Below, piece after piece: positions 8,805-18,643 of a DNA stretch of 64,000 nucleotides; position 1 is the first letter of the stretch, and each line of letters starts with the position of its first letter. The translations under genes and the position numbers were made by a program. The stretch is from positions 1 through 64,000 of the forward strand of contig SUTA01000006.1 in assembly GCA_015063135.1 (NCBI GenBank), written 5' to 3'. The DNA is from Thermoplasmata archaeon. Lineage in GTDB: Archaea > Thermoplasmatota > Thermoplasmata > Methanomassiliicoccales > Methanomethylophilaceae. Below the pieces are notes generated by a model. That model was not told the origin of the DNA, did not search any database, and worked only from the letters and a program-made list of their open reading frames with translations.

Positions 8805-11552
8805 ATGCCATTCCCAGGTCTCTCCCCCGCGCTCGTAGAATCCCTGGCGTGCAGGGGGATAACCGAGCCCACCCCTCCGCAGGCCGATGTCATACCCAGG
8901 ATAGCCAAGGGTGGCCACCTCCTGCTGGTCGCCCCCACCGGTATCGGGAAGACCGAGGCGGCCATGCTGCCCATCCTCGACGCGATATACCGCGAGGGGG
9001 ACGGGTCCAAGGGCATCAGGTGCATCTACGTCACCCCCCTCAGGGCCCTCAACAGGGACATGCTCCGCAGGATGGAGCAGTACGGAGAGGACCTGGGCAT
9101 AAGCGTCGGCGTGAGGCACGGGGACACCCCCCAGGCCGAGAGGAACCGCCAGTCCCTCCACCCGCCGCAGATCCTCATCACCACCCCTGAGACGCTGCAG
9201 GTCCTGTTCACCGGCAAGCGCCTTGTCCAGCACCTGAAGAACGTGAGATGGCTGGTCATCGACGAGATCCACGAGCTCTCGGACACCGAGAGGGGCGCCC
9301 AGCTCTCCGTCGCCATGGAGAGGCTCTCCATGCTAGCCGGCGAGTACCAGAGGATCGGGCTATCCGCGACCGTGGGCAACATCGACGACGTCGCCGGGTT
9401 CCTCTCCGGGGTAGGCAGGGAGCTGACGGTGAGGAAGCACGACACCCGCCGCGACTTCGACATCACCGTCGAGAGCCCCGTGCCCGACGAGGACGACAAG
9501 GTCCTGCAGGACAGGCTGCAGAGCGACCCGGACATCCTGGCCGTCATGAAGAGGGCCAGGGAGATCATCGAGGGCGGCAGGAGCACCCTGTTCTTCGTCA
9601 ACACGAGGGAGACCGCCGAATGGCTGGCCGCCCGCTACCACCTGTGGGACGAGTCCATATCCGTGGAGGTCCACCACGGCTCCCTCTCCAAGGAGAACAG
9701 GATGGAGATGGAGGAGAGGTTCAAGGCCGGCGAGGTGAAGTCCCTGATCTGCACCTCGTCCCTGGAGCTCGGCATAGACGTCGGATCCACCGACATGGTC
9801 ATACAGTACAACTCCCCGAGGCAGGTCTCGCGCATGATCCAGCGCGCGGGCCGCGCCGGCCACAGGATAGGGGAGACCATAAGAGCCAGGATACTCGCCA
9901 CCGCCCCCGATGAGGTCGCCGAGTCCCTGGTCGTGGCCAAGAGGAGCAGCACCAAGGAGCTGGAGCACTTCTCCGGCAGGGAGTGCCCCCTGTCCGTCGT
10001 GGCGAACCAGCTGATCGCCATGACCATGATGGGCTCGGTCACCAAGGACCAGGCCTTCCGCGCGTTCTCCCGCGCCCACCCCTTCAGGAACCTGAAGAGG
10101 ACCGACATGGAGGACGTGCTGGCACAGCTGGAATCCATCAAGATGGTCTTCGTCGACGGCGACTCCTTCAAGAGGTCCCGCAAGGGCATGAACTACTTCT
10201 ACGCCAACATCTCCATGATCCCCGACGAGCGCACCTACGCCGTCAGGGACATCGGCACCAGGGCCGTCATCGGCACCCTGGACGAGAGCTTCGTCGCCTC
10301 CTTCGCGGAGGAGTACGCCATGTTCATCGCCAAGGGCAGGACCTGGAGGATCGTCGAGATGCGCGAGGACGAGATCCTCGTGGAGGAGGTCAGGGACGTC
10401 GGGTCCGTGCCCAACTGGGTCGGCTCGGACATCCCCGTGCCCTACGAGGTCGCAATGGAGGTCGGCAGGCTCAGGAGGCTGAGGAACTTCGGCGATTATC
10501 CTGGCGACGAGGGCTGCCGCAGGGTCCTGGAGAGGTACTTCGCCGACCAGGACGAGAGGTCCGAGATGCCCACCGACAGGACCGTCACTGTGGAGTTCGG
10601 CGACCGCCTGGTCATAGTAAACCAGTGCTTCGGGACCAAGGTCAACGAGACCCTAGGCAAGCTGTACGCCGCCCTCCTCACGGCCAGGCTCGGGGAGTCC
10701 GTCGGCATGACCGCGGACCCCTACAGGTGCATCCTGGAGCTCCCCCGGAACGTCAAGCGCGACGTGGTCATGGCCACGATAGAGTCGGTGAAGCCGGGGA
10801 CCGTGGAGGCGCTCACCCGCATGACCATCACCAACTCGTCGTTCCTCAGGTGGAGGTTCGTATTCGTGGCCAAGAAGTTCGGCATCATCGAGAAGGAGGC
10901 GGACCACCGCTTCATGAACTTCCAGAGGCTCTTCGACATGCACAAGGACACCCCCGCATACAGGGAGGCGGTGAACAAGGTGCTCTGGGAGGACCTCGAC
11001 ATCCCCAACGCCGAGAGGTGCGTCTCGATGATCCACAGCGGCGAGATCCGGATCGTCCAGGGCACGGTCTCCGCGATCGGCCTGGAGGGCATAGTCAGGT
11101 CCAAGGAGCTGATGCAGCCGGTCAGGGCCGACCACTCGATCCTCATGGCCATGAAGAAGAGGCTGGAGGACGAGGTCCTGTTCGCCTCCTGCCTGTTCTG
11201 CAGGTCCCAGTGGAGGTTCAGGTGCGGGGACGCCCCCCGGAGGTTCAAGTGCCCCCATTGCGGGGGGGTCATGGTGGCCGTCCTCAAAGGCTACGAGAGG
11301 GACGTCATCAAGATCAGAAGGGACGACGAGCTCTCCGCGCAGGAGAAGAACGACCTCCAGAGGCTATCCAGGAACGCCAATCTGGTGAACGAGTACGGCT
11401 CCAGGGCGGTGCTCGTGCTGGCCGCCAGGGGCGTCGGCCCGGACACTGCGTCCAGGATCCTCAGGAGCATGTACGCCGACGAGGACGACTTCCTCAGGGC
11501 CATCATGAACGCCGAGATCCTCTACGCGAAGAACAAGAGGTTCTGGGACCGA
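8805..11552 (+). CDS. lhr: Lhr-type superfamily 2 DNA helicase
   Basis: 915 residues. Helicase motifs in order: Q-like PTPPQADVIP, Walker A APTGIGKTEA (about 44-53), PLRALNRDM, motif II DEIH (about 153-156), SAT (motif III), then in the second RecA domain SLELGIDVGSTD and QRAGRAGHRIG (motif VI). The C-terminal third carries a CxxC…CxxC zinc-binding segment (CLFCRSQWRFRCGDAPRRFKCPHC), as in the archaeal Lhr-like DEAD-box family involved in DNA repair. The protein ends KNKRFWD, a common family end, before CGA at 11550-11552. A further 42 codons to TAG 11681 have alien codon use and contain the operator and TATA box of the next gene, so they are not counted. Confidence 0.9.
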
Positions 11553-11601
11553 TCCGCATGCTGGTACATCGTTCCAACCGCCGATTGTGCCCCGATTCCA
11601 G

Positions 11602-11618
11602 TTGGATTGACTGTCCAA
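11602..11618 (+). promoter_or_regulatory. 17-bp palindromic operator before the surface-protein gene
   Basis: TTGGATTGACTGTCCAA, a TTGGA/TCCAA inverted repeat with a 7-nt centre. The same pattern precedes the small membrane protein at 43.7 kb and both ABC-importer binding-protein genes. Here it lies just upstream of the TATA box, a position suited to activation or to blocking TBP/TFB. Confidence 0.6.
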
Positions 11619-11631
11619 TGTCGTTGGTTTT

Positions 11632-11650
11632 CCTTATTTTATTTATATGC
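11632..11650 (+). promoter_or_regulatory. Strong promoter of the surface-protein gene
   Basis: The AT-rich tract CTTATTTTATTTATATGC contains a good TATA box (TTTATAT, about 11642-11648). Transcription should begin near 11670, leaving a leader of about 20 nt that carries AGGAGG at 11680-11685, one of the few perfect Shine-Dalgarno sequences in the window. Confidence 0.65.
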
Positions 11651-11692
11651 TGGAAACCTTAACAACTCCCGAAAACCCTAGGAGGAATATAC

Positions 11693-14600
11693 CTGAATTC
11701 GAAATACGCAATTCTGGCCATCGCACTGATGGCTGCAGCGGCTTTCGCCGCCGTCCCCTTCGTGGCGGACGACAGCGCAGCCGATGGGGACCTCCTTATC
11801 GCCCCTCTCATCGGAGACGACGATATGGAGGAGTACGAACTCCCCGCCGCAATCACCGGCGAGATAACCATCCCTGCCGGGTACTACGTCACACCCGACA
11901 AAGACTTCACCATGGCTAGCTTGGGCGGCATGTCCTCCATCACCTTCTCCGCTGGATCCCAGCTGAGGATCGACGCCATGACGCCCTTCAGCATCGATGC
12001 CATCGCCGGTTTCTTCTACTTCGAGCCCGGCTCGTCCGTCGCCATGACCATCCTCGGCGGTGGCTTCAACCAGATCGTCAAGGAGAGGGTCGCCACCATC
12101 CTCGATGGTAAGATCGTCTACGACATCCAGATGGGCACCGGAGCGTACATGATGTTCGATGCGAACCTGACCATCTGCGACGGCGCCATGATCACCTACA
12201 ACAAGCAGGACCTCTTCTTCAACGGCGACACCACCTTCACCGCGAAGATCAACGTCGAGGTCAACATGGAGGACATCGAGGACATCAACGAAGTCCCCGC
12301 GCACGTCCTGATCGACGCCAAGCTGACCTGCGGAGAGATGATCTTCTACCCCGACGGAGACCACGATGAGGCCTTCGTCACCGTCGTCAAGGGCTCCTAC
12401 CAGAGCTTCTTCCTCGAGGTCTCCAACCCCGCATACCTGAAGGAGAACAAGTACACCATCGACGTGGATGGCTCCGGAAAGTTCGTCCTCGACATCGACG
12501 GAACCGAGGCCACCATTACCGACGAGGCCGACCTCAGCATCGTCATCAAGACCGGCGACAAGCTCGAGGACCTCGACGTCGACGTCACCGGCAACACTTC
12601 CTTCGAGCTCGACGTCGACGACTACACCGGCGATATCCTGACCATCAGGGACATCGTCATCTCCTCCACCGCCACGATCGACAACGAGAACGTCAGCTAC
12701 GAGGACAACTTCCAGATCGACGAGCTCACCGTCGTCACCCCCAACGCCAGCTTCAGTATCAAGGGATTCGACTACTCCGACAGCATGACCTTCGAGGCGA
12801 ACAGCCTCAGCGACCTCTTCAGCCTGCAGAACATCCTGAAGGAGTACGGCTACCTGGCGCAGTTCAACCCCGCGGAGGCCAAGAACTATATCATGGCCTG
12901 CACCGGCGCCATGATCGAGGTCTACTTCGGTAGCGAGATGGCCGCGGACTTCGCCGAGCTCCTCGACCAGATCCCCCCTCAGGTCCTGAACGTCCTCGGA
13001 TTCGAGGATGGCTACATCCTCAGCTGCGTCCCCGTCGGAACCACCCTCAAGGACCAGTTCCAGAGGATCTACAACGGCCTCGGGCAGGACCCCGACTTCC
13101 TCGACTTCCTCGACGGATGCACCGACTACATCCTCAAGGTCGCCTACGGCATCGACGAGTTCGTCGCCCCGGTGCTCGAGTTCACCGAGAACCTGTCTCT
13201 GGACTACCTGATGTTCGACACCTACCTCTACGACCTCGAGGTCAGCGGCATCCAGCTCAGCACCAACACCATCTACGGAGAGGGCTACGAGTCCGAGACC
13301 GAGTCCTCCTACGACGGCGCCACTGCCACGCTCAAGTTCCCGACCTCGGCATTCGAGATCGAGCTCCCCGCGATGAGCAACTACACCTTCGTCGACGGCA
13401 ACGGAATCACCGAGAAGATGACCGTCGAGGGAGACCTCTCCATCTACGCCATCACCGCTGAGATGAAGGAGTACTACCTGTCCTTCTCCGTCGATGCCGT
13501 GGACAACATGTTCATGAACTACGACGGGCTCATAACCGCCAACGCCAACGACAAGATCACCGACTTCTTCCTGTCCGGCTCCAATGTTGTCGTCAGCGCC
13601 GACTCCCTCAGGTACAAGGTTGATGTCGAGATCCAGATCAACGACATCGACTTCCCCGAGTACAAGGACATCGATGTCGCCGGACTCGCCAACATGGTCA
13701 AGGCCAACGACCTCACCCTCAGCAACTTCCTCGCAGGAGACAGCTTCCTCCTCGATGAGAACTTCCTCGCAGGAGACAACTTCCTCCTCGCCGATGACTC
13801 CTTCGAGGGCGACAACTTCCTCGCCGACAACCTCCTGAAGCCGCCCATGCCTGACATCCAGATCGATGCCGATGTGTCGATCGACGCCTACGCCAGCATG
13901 AAGGGGGCCCTCCTCAACGTGAACGGATACAGAGGCATGTACTACACCGTCACCTTCGACGAGTTCGAGTCCGATGTCGATGCCTCCTTCGCCGATGACA
14001 ACCTCGACGCCACGGCCAGCCTCTCCTACGAGAACCTCTACGCCAGAGCCTACAACCCGATGGTAGACTACAGCACCATCACCTACAGCGCCGACAAGAT
14101 ACAGATGGAGGGCGATGTCATCGCCGACAACATCATGGCAGTCGACGTGACCGGGGACCTATGCATCACCAGGGGCAACGCATCCGATGTCGCAGAGGTC
14201 TACATCTACGACGACCTGAAGGCCGGCATGGACTACGACATCGAGGACCGCACCGCGGAGCTCAACGCCCTCAGCTTCGACTTCAAGGTCATCGACACCG
14301 GAATCACCATCGACTTCGGCACCGTCGCCTGCGACGTCGACGAGATGAGCTTCCACTCCGACATGGTCGAGATCAGCGGAATATACCTCTCCAAGGGCTC
14401 CCCGCTCTACTCCATGGGTGGAACCGTCGAAAATGTCGACATGGTCTTCGACGGGCTCTACCCCCAGTCCTACAGGATCTCCGCCGCTGACATCACCTTC
14501 ACCGGAACCAACGGATACCTGGTCTGGAAGCAGACCGTCGACGGCAACGGCAACTACGTCAACTGCGAGGTCGACGGAACCTTCCTGATGGACCGCGTCG

Positions 14601-15670
14601 AGGAGGTGCCCGTCGTCTACAACATGATCACCCCCGTCATCCTCGGAGGCCAGGACCACTACTCCTTCACCGGAGAGGGAATGGCCGTCACCGGAGAGGC
14701 CGACTTCTCCGAGTTCGGAGGAACGGAGATGGCCGGAACCGCCTACGTCAACAAGAAGTACACCGAGGGAGACGAGCTCAGCCTGGACCTCGTGTTCCAC
14801 GGATGCGCCCTCGGATTCGACGCCAGAGGATTCCTGACCATCAGGGCGATGGCCGGATTCACCCTCGACCCCACCACCTACGACGGCTTCACCGTCAACA
14901 GCGACGGATACGTCATCATCGACCCGGAGATCGTCGAAGCCGGAGAGGGAGTTCTCTCCGCCTCGGCAACCGGTGATGTGTTCAACCTGACCATCGACGG
15001 CGTCACCAAGCCCGTCCACTACGGAGCCTTCATCAACATCCCGCAGGACGACAACTTCCTCGGAATGTTCAACGAGAACGGAGATGCCGTCGGAGACGTC
15101 GTCCTGAACGACTGGTGCTATTACTACTACTACCTCGGCGACATGACCCTGACCTCCGCCACCACCGTGACCGTCACCGCCACCCCCGACGAGGTAGTCA
15201 AGCTCACCACCGACAAGTTCAACTTCGTCGTCCCCGAGACCGAGTTCACGTACATCTCGTACGACCTGCCCTCCGGAATGATCGTGTCGTTCGCCTCCGA
15301 GGACCTCGTTTCCGGCGAGACCGTCCGCGCCGCCATCGAGGAGACCAAGTATGAGGGCAAGGATGCGTTCATGATCCACAGCGACCACGACATGTCCATC
15401 GAGTACCCTGTGAGCGGAACCGACGTCACCCTCTACCACGTCATGAGGGGCATCCCCGTTCCGATGAGCTGCATGTACTACGTCGATGAGAACGGACAGA
15501 CCTACGCCGTCGCCGAGCTCACGAGCTACTCCACCTACTACTTCGACGAGAAGGGCAGCGATGGAAGCAAGGACAACACCTACTTCTACCTCGCAGCGAT
15601 CGCCATCGCCATCATCGTGGTTGCGGCTCTCTGCGTGCCCCTCTACCTCAAGAAGAAGAGGACGGCCTGA
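11693..15670 (+). CDS. Large secreted, membrane-anchored surface (S-layer/adhesin-like) protein with CTG start
   Basis: 1325 residues. Translation from CTG 11693, 7 nt after AGGAGG, gives a classic signal peptide (short N-SKYA head, hydrophobic LAIALMAAAAFAAVPF core, AxA-like end before DDSAADGD). The first ATG (11729) would delete half of it. The body is acidic, Thr/Asp/Tyr-rich and beta-strand-like, with a phage-tail-fibre look but no catalytic motif. Around residues 680-715 there is a degenerate repeat built on FLAGDSFLL/NFLAGDNFLL units. The C-terminus has one transmembrane helix (LAAIAIAIIVVAALCVPLYL) and a KKKR stop-transfer tail, so the protein is anchored by its C-terminus outside the cell. 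High expression is suggested by its promoter and Shine-Dalgarno. TGA stop followed by a UUCG hairpin. Confidence 0.75.
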   Translation: MNSKYAILAIALMAAAAFAAVPFVADDSAADGDLLIAPLIGDDDMEEYELPAAITGEITIPAGYYVTPDKDFTMASLGGMSSITFSAGSQLRIDAMTPFSIDAIAGFFYFEPGSSVAMTILGGGFNQIVKERVATILDGKIVYDIQMGTGAYMMFDANLTICDGAMITYNKQDLFFNGDTTFTAKINVEVNMEDIEDINEVPAHVLIDAKLTCGEMIFYPDGDHDEAFVTVVKGSYQSFFLEVSNPAYLKENKYTIDVDGSGKFVLDIDGTEATITDEADLSIVIKTGDKLEDLDVDVTGNTSFELDVDDYTGDILTIRDIVISSTATIDNENVSYEDNFQIDELTVVTPNASFSIKGFDYSDSMTFEANSLSDLFSLQNILKEYGYLAQFNPAEAKNYIMACTGAMIEVYFGSEMAADFAELLDQIPPQVLNVLGFEDGYILSCVPVGTTLKDQFQRIYNGLGQDPDFLDFLDGCTDYILKVAYGIDEFVAPVLEFTENLSLDYLMFDTYLYDLEVSGIQLSTNTIYGEGYESETESSYDGATATLKFPTSAFEIELPAMSNYTFVDGNGITEKMTVEGDLSIYAITAEMKEYYLSFSVDAVDNMFMNYDGLITANANDKITDFFLSGSNVVVSADSLRYKVDVEIQINDIDFPEYKDIDVAGLANMVKANDLTLSNFLAGDSFLLDENFLAGDNFLLADDSFEGDNFLADNLLKPPMPDIQIDADVSIDAYASMKGALLNVNGYRGMYYTVTFDEFESDVDASFADDNLDATASLSYENLYARAYNPMVDYSTITYSADKIQMEGDVIADNIMAVDVTGDLCITRGNASDVAEVYIYDDLKAGMDYDIEDRTAELNALSFDFKVIDTGITIDFGTVACDVDEMSFHSDMVEISGIYLSKGSPLYSMGGTVENVDMVFDGLYPQSYRISAADITFTGTNGYLVWKQTVDGNGNYVNCEVDGTFLMDRVEEVPVVYNMITPVILGGQDHYSFTGEGMAVTGEADFSEFGGTEMAGTAYVNKKYTEGDELSLDLVFHGCALGFDARGFLTIRAMAGFTLDPTTYDGFTVNSDGYVIIDPEIVEAGEGVLSASATGDVFNLTIDGVTKPVHYGAFINIPQDDNFLGMFNENGDAVGDVVLNDWCYYYYYLGDMTLTSATTVTVTATPDEVVKLTTDKFNFVVPETEFTYISYDLPSGMIVSFASEDLVSGETVRAAIEETKYEGKDAFMIHSDHDMSIEYPVSGTDVTLYHVMRGIPVPMSCMYYVDENGQTYAVAELTSYSTYYFDEKGSDGSKDNTYFYLAAIAIAIIVVAALCVPLYLKKKRTA

Positions 15671-15680
15671 AACCTTTAAC

Positions 15681-15721
15681 GGGGCCTTCGGGCCCCCCCA
15701 AACAACCGCCCGTAGGGGCGG
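15681..15721 (+). terminator. Two consecutive GC hairpins after the surface-protein gene
   Basis: GGGGCC-TTCG-GGCCCC (15681-15696, a UUCG tetraloop) and CCGCCC-GTAG-GGGCGG (15706-15721). The first starts 10 nt after the TGA. Confidence 0.6.
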
Positions 15722-15790
15722 GGCCTTACCCCCATTCTTCAGACGATTCGGAAAAACGCGATGCATCCTCCCGCGGATGCGTGCATCGAT

Positions 15791-15862
15791 CGAGACGGTC
15801 TCCGAGCGTTCGGGACCTCTGCATCAGAGGCCTATGCAGCATTATGGAATAATCCCCGAACG
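15791..15862. other. Intergenic multi-stem inverted-repeat block
   Basis: The 210 nt between the surface-protein terminator and the convergent Rpn gene hold no gene. They do contain nested stems: an outer pair CGTTCGGG (15807-15814) / CCCGAACG (15855-15862) enclosing CCTCTG-CAT-CAGAGG (15816-15830) and ATTAT-GGA-ATAAT (15841-15853), preceded by GAGAC-G-GTCTC (15792-15802). As RNA this could form a three-way junction. It may be a small RNA, a compound terminator or the end of a decayed element. Confidence 0.3.
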
Positions 15863-15931
15863 GAGGTGACAAAGGGGTTTCAAAACCGGAGTTCGGCCCC
15901 TGGTATCTTCACAGCCTGTTCATTGCAAAAA

Positions 15932-16894
15932 TCGTTCTGACCCGTTCAAACGGGAAACCACCTTGGAGCGGTAATCGTCGGGACATGCGATGTCCAGGGC
16001 CTCATCCTGGGTGAAGCCACGAGACATGAGCCTGCGGACGATTTCAACCATGCCTTCCACGCGTCCTTCCTCACGTCCTTCCTCACGGCCGATCTTCTTG
16101 CCGATCTCGATGCCCTCTTCGATGTAGTTCAGCCTGAACTGCTCTGCCAGTGTCTCCATGTTCTCCATTCCCCTAATCAACAACGGAGTCGCATCTATAT
16201 CGTACTTTGCCAACTCCTCAACACGAGATTCCACCGTCCTCTTGTCGTTCAACAAGACGTTCAGCATATCCAATAGACGATTGCCGGTAGATGCCGAGCC
16301 GCAGCGGAGGCCGATATAAGTCACTGTCATCAGCCCCGGATCATGCAGAATGGCATCCGGTCCGCCAATCAAATTCTCATATCTCATCCTGCCGTGGAAC
16401 AGCGAATTCCTGTTCGCCTCGATCGGATTCACGTCTATCCATATCACCCTGGTCCTGCGGAGATCCCGGTATTTGGAGAGCCCCATGGGAGCCTGGGCCG
16501 AATACGTCTTCGCACAATACATCATCAGCCTCGGCAACAGGTCATCCGTCGGGAGCCTGCGACCTTGCAGGTCCAAGGCGACGATCATGCGCTCGTCTCC
16601 ACCGGGGGCCTCTATATCGAACACATTGTCCAGCAGCGCCCTCTTCTCCCCCGGGACATCAAGGACGGGATCTATGGTGGCAGCTATGGGGCCGTCACCG
16701 GGTATGCACCTCTCCACCTCATCCCTGTCCATCCCCCTGAACTCATCCACCGTGCCTATGAGCACCTCGGCTAGGATCTGCTTGATCCTCATGGTGAACT
16801 TGGCCCTCTGGTCGGTCGTGAGCCTGTCCCAGTTCTTCAGCCAGTACTGCTCGTCGCCGTGCCTGTAATCCGGCTCCTGCACCCCATCGTCCAT
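15932..16894 (-). CDS. Rpn-family PD-(D/E)XK nuclease / transposase-like protein
   Basis: 320 residues. The core PGEKRALLDNVFDIEAPGGDERMIVALDLQG gives the Asp and Glu/Asp-x-Gln positions of the PD-(D/E)XK fold seen in Rpn (RpnA-E, recombination-promoting nuclease) proteins. The C-terminus has the family's charged coil with repeated G-R-E-E-G units and a final helix. A GGAGGAG sequence lies before ATG 16894; the ORF extends further upstream but that part has no family features. It ends at CGA 15932-15934, three codons before a TGA at 15920, and the intervening TTT TTG CAA looks like a T-rich 3' end. Role: DNA nuclease of mobile or defence-like character, not demonstrated here. Confidence 0.7.
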
Positions 16895-17164
16895 GGGGGC
16901 TCCTCCGATTGCGAGTATTTGAATAATGTACCGTGCGGTCACACAACGGCCCGCCGAGGGGCCTGGAAGGGGCTTTCCAGCGGCCGTATGACCATCAGAT
17001 GATGGGATTCCCGCATCGGGATTCGGAAATAAGCGGTTCCGCGAAGTCTCCATCGGAAATCGTGGATCGTTTCTTACGTGCAGAACCATCGGGAAGGGCA
17101 TTAAACGGCCACCTCCGCTTCTACTGGAACCTTCGGTCCCGCACCTTGCACGGCCCATCGATGC

Positions 17165-18640
17165 TCATGCGAGCATCCACATGAGCCTGGAGACGGCCAT
17201 GCGGATCCTCATCATCACGGTCCTGGAGTCGTGCTCCTCGCAGGTGTACTGCGAGGACTTCTCCAGGTCCTCCAGGAACTGCCCCGCGACCTGCTCCGTG
17301 AGCCTCCTGGAGTAGAGGACGGTGTTGGTCTCGAAATTCAGGGTGAGGGACCTGTAATCTAGATTCGCGGACCCTATGGAGCAGCATCTGCCGTCGATCA
17401 CGATGGCCTTCTCGTGGATGAAGCCGTCATGGTAGCGGTAGACCTTTACCCCGGCCTTCATGAGCTCGTTGGCGAAGGTCAGGTTGTTCCAATAGAGGAA
17501 GATGTGGTCCTTCTTGTCCGGCATGAGTATCCTGACGTCCACTCCGGACTGCGCTGCATACATCAGGGCGGCCTTGGTGGACTCGTCGGGATCCAGGTAG
17601 GGGGTGGTGATGAACACCCTCTCCTTGGCGTTCTGGATCATCGCGAGGTACTGCATCGGGACCTGGTTGTTCGGCATGGTGTCGGGGCCGCCGGAGACCA
17701 GCTGCATTCTGTCCTGGCCAGGGTTGTCCCTGATGGCGGGGTCCAGGTACTCCCAGGTGTGGCGCAGCGGGTCCTTCTTCTCGGTGTACCTCCAATCCTC
17801 TGCGAAATTCATGTACATGGGGATGATCCCGTCGCCCACGACGCGGATGGAACCGTCCCTCCAATGTCCCAGGGGCCCCTCTCCCCTGTACTCGTCGCCG
17901 ATGTTGAACCCGCCGCAGAACGCGACCTTCCCGTCCACGATGGCGATCTTCCTGTGGTTGCGGTGGCTCTTCTTGGGGCTGAGGAACAGCTTGAGCCAGT
18001 AGTGGAATACCGCGTAGTGCCCGCCTGCCTTCTTGAACTCCTTGATGGCCTTGGTGGGTCCCTTCTTGATACCGAAGCCGTCGGCCATGAGGCGGACCTC
18101 CACCCCGTCCCTCACCTTGCCGGTGAGGATGTCCATCAGCTCGTTCCCGTCCTTGTCGTCACGGATGATGTAGTACTCGATCAGGATGGACCTCTCGGCA
18201 GCGCGCATGGCCTCGAACATGTCGTCCCTGAGCTCGGTGCCGTCGGTGTAGACCTTGATGTCGTTGTTCCTGGTGTAGGTGTCCGCACCTGCTTTGGCGA
18301 GGACGTTGGCTACCCACAGGGAGTCGCGGTAGTCCTCGGATTCGCGCATGTCCGCCTCCAGGTCCTCGCGTGACGTCTCGAGCTTGGACCTCCAGAACGA
18401 GGGGTCGTTGTAGACGCCGGTGTGCCAGTATGTGGTGCGCCCGAGGTACAGGTACAGTATGAACCCAACGGGGGGCACGAAGAGCAGCACTATGATCCAG
18501 GCGACGAAGGACCTGGGATCGCAGCGCTCCATGAACATCAGGATGATGATGAACACGATGTCCAGGATGACCAGGAGCATGACGAAGTCGGCTATGTAGT
18601 TGGTCCAACCCAGGAAATCGTCTATTATCTTCATCCTCAT
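17165..18640 (-). CDS. cls: Cardiolipin synthase-type phospholipase D, catalytically complete
   Basis: 491 residues, the normal length of a Cls. Two N-terminal transmembrane helices are followed by two PLD domains with intact HKD motifs: HRNHRKIAIVDGKVAFCGGFNIGDEY and HEKAIVIDGRCCSIGSANLDYRS. Expected to condense archaeal phosphatidylglycerol-type lipids into (glyco)cardiolipins, as shown for the archaeal Cls of Methanospirillum. A conventional ORF joins it to the upstream gene as one 934-residue protein, but the join is a single CGA (18644-18646), directly followed by GGG and ATG 18640 (or ATG 18634). I regard these as two genes with a stop/start overlap. TGA stop. Confidence 0.85.
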   Translation of the reverse strand: MRMKIIDDFLGWTNYIADFVMLLVILDIVFIIILMFMERCDPRSFVAWIIVLLFVPPVGFILYLYLGRTTYWHTGVYNDPSFWRSKLETSREDLEADMRESEDYRDSLWVANVLAKAGADTYTRNNDIKVYTDGTELRDDMFEAMRAAERSILIEYYIIRDDKDGNELMDILTGKVRDGVEVRLMADGFGIKKGPTKAIKEFKKAGGHYAVFHYWLKLFLSPKKSHRNHRKIAIVDGKVAFCGGFNIGDEYRGEGPLGHWRDGSIRVVGDGIIPMYMNFAEDWRYTEKKDPLRHTWEYLDPAIRDNPGQDRMQLVSGGPDTMPNNQVPMQYLAMIQNAKERVFITTPYLDPDESTKAALMYAAQSGVDVRILMPDKKDHIFLYWNNLTFANELMKAGVKVYRYHDGFIHEKAIVIDGRCCSIGSANLDYRSLTLNFETNTVLYSRRLTEQVAGQFLEDLEKSSQYTCEEHDSRTVMMRIRMAVSRLMWMLA

Positions 18641-18643
18641 CCC

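Noticed and set aside
15932-16894. Insertion sequence carrying the Rpn gene
   Set aside because: No terminal inverted repeats or target duplications could be found around it.
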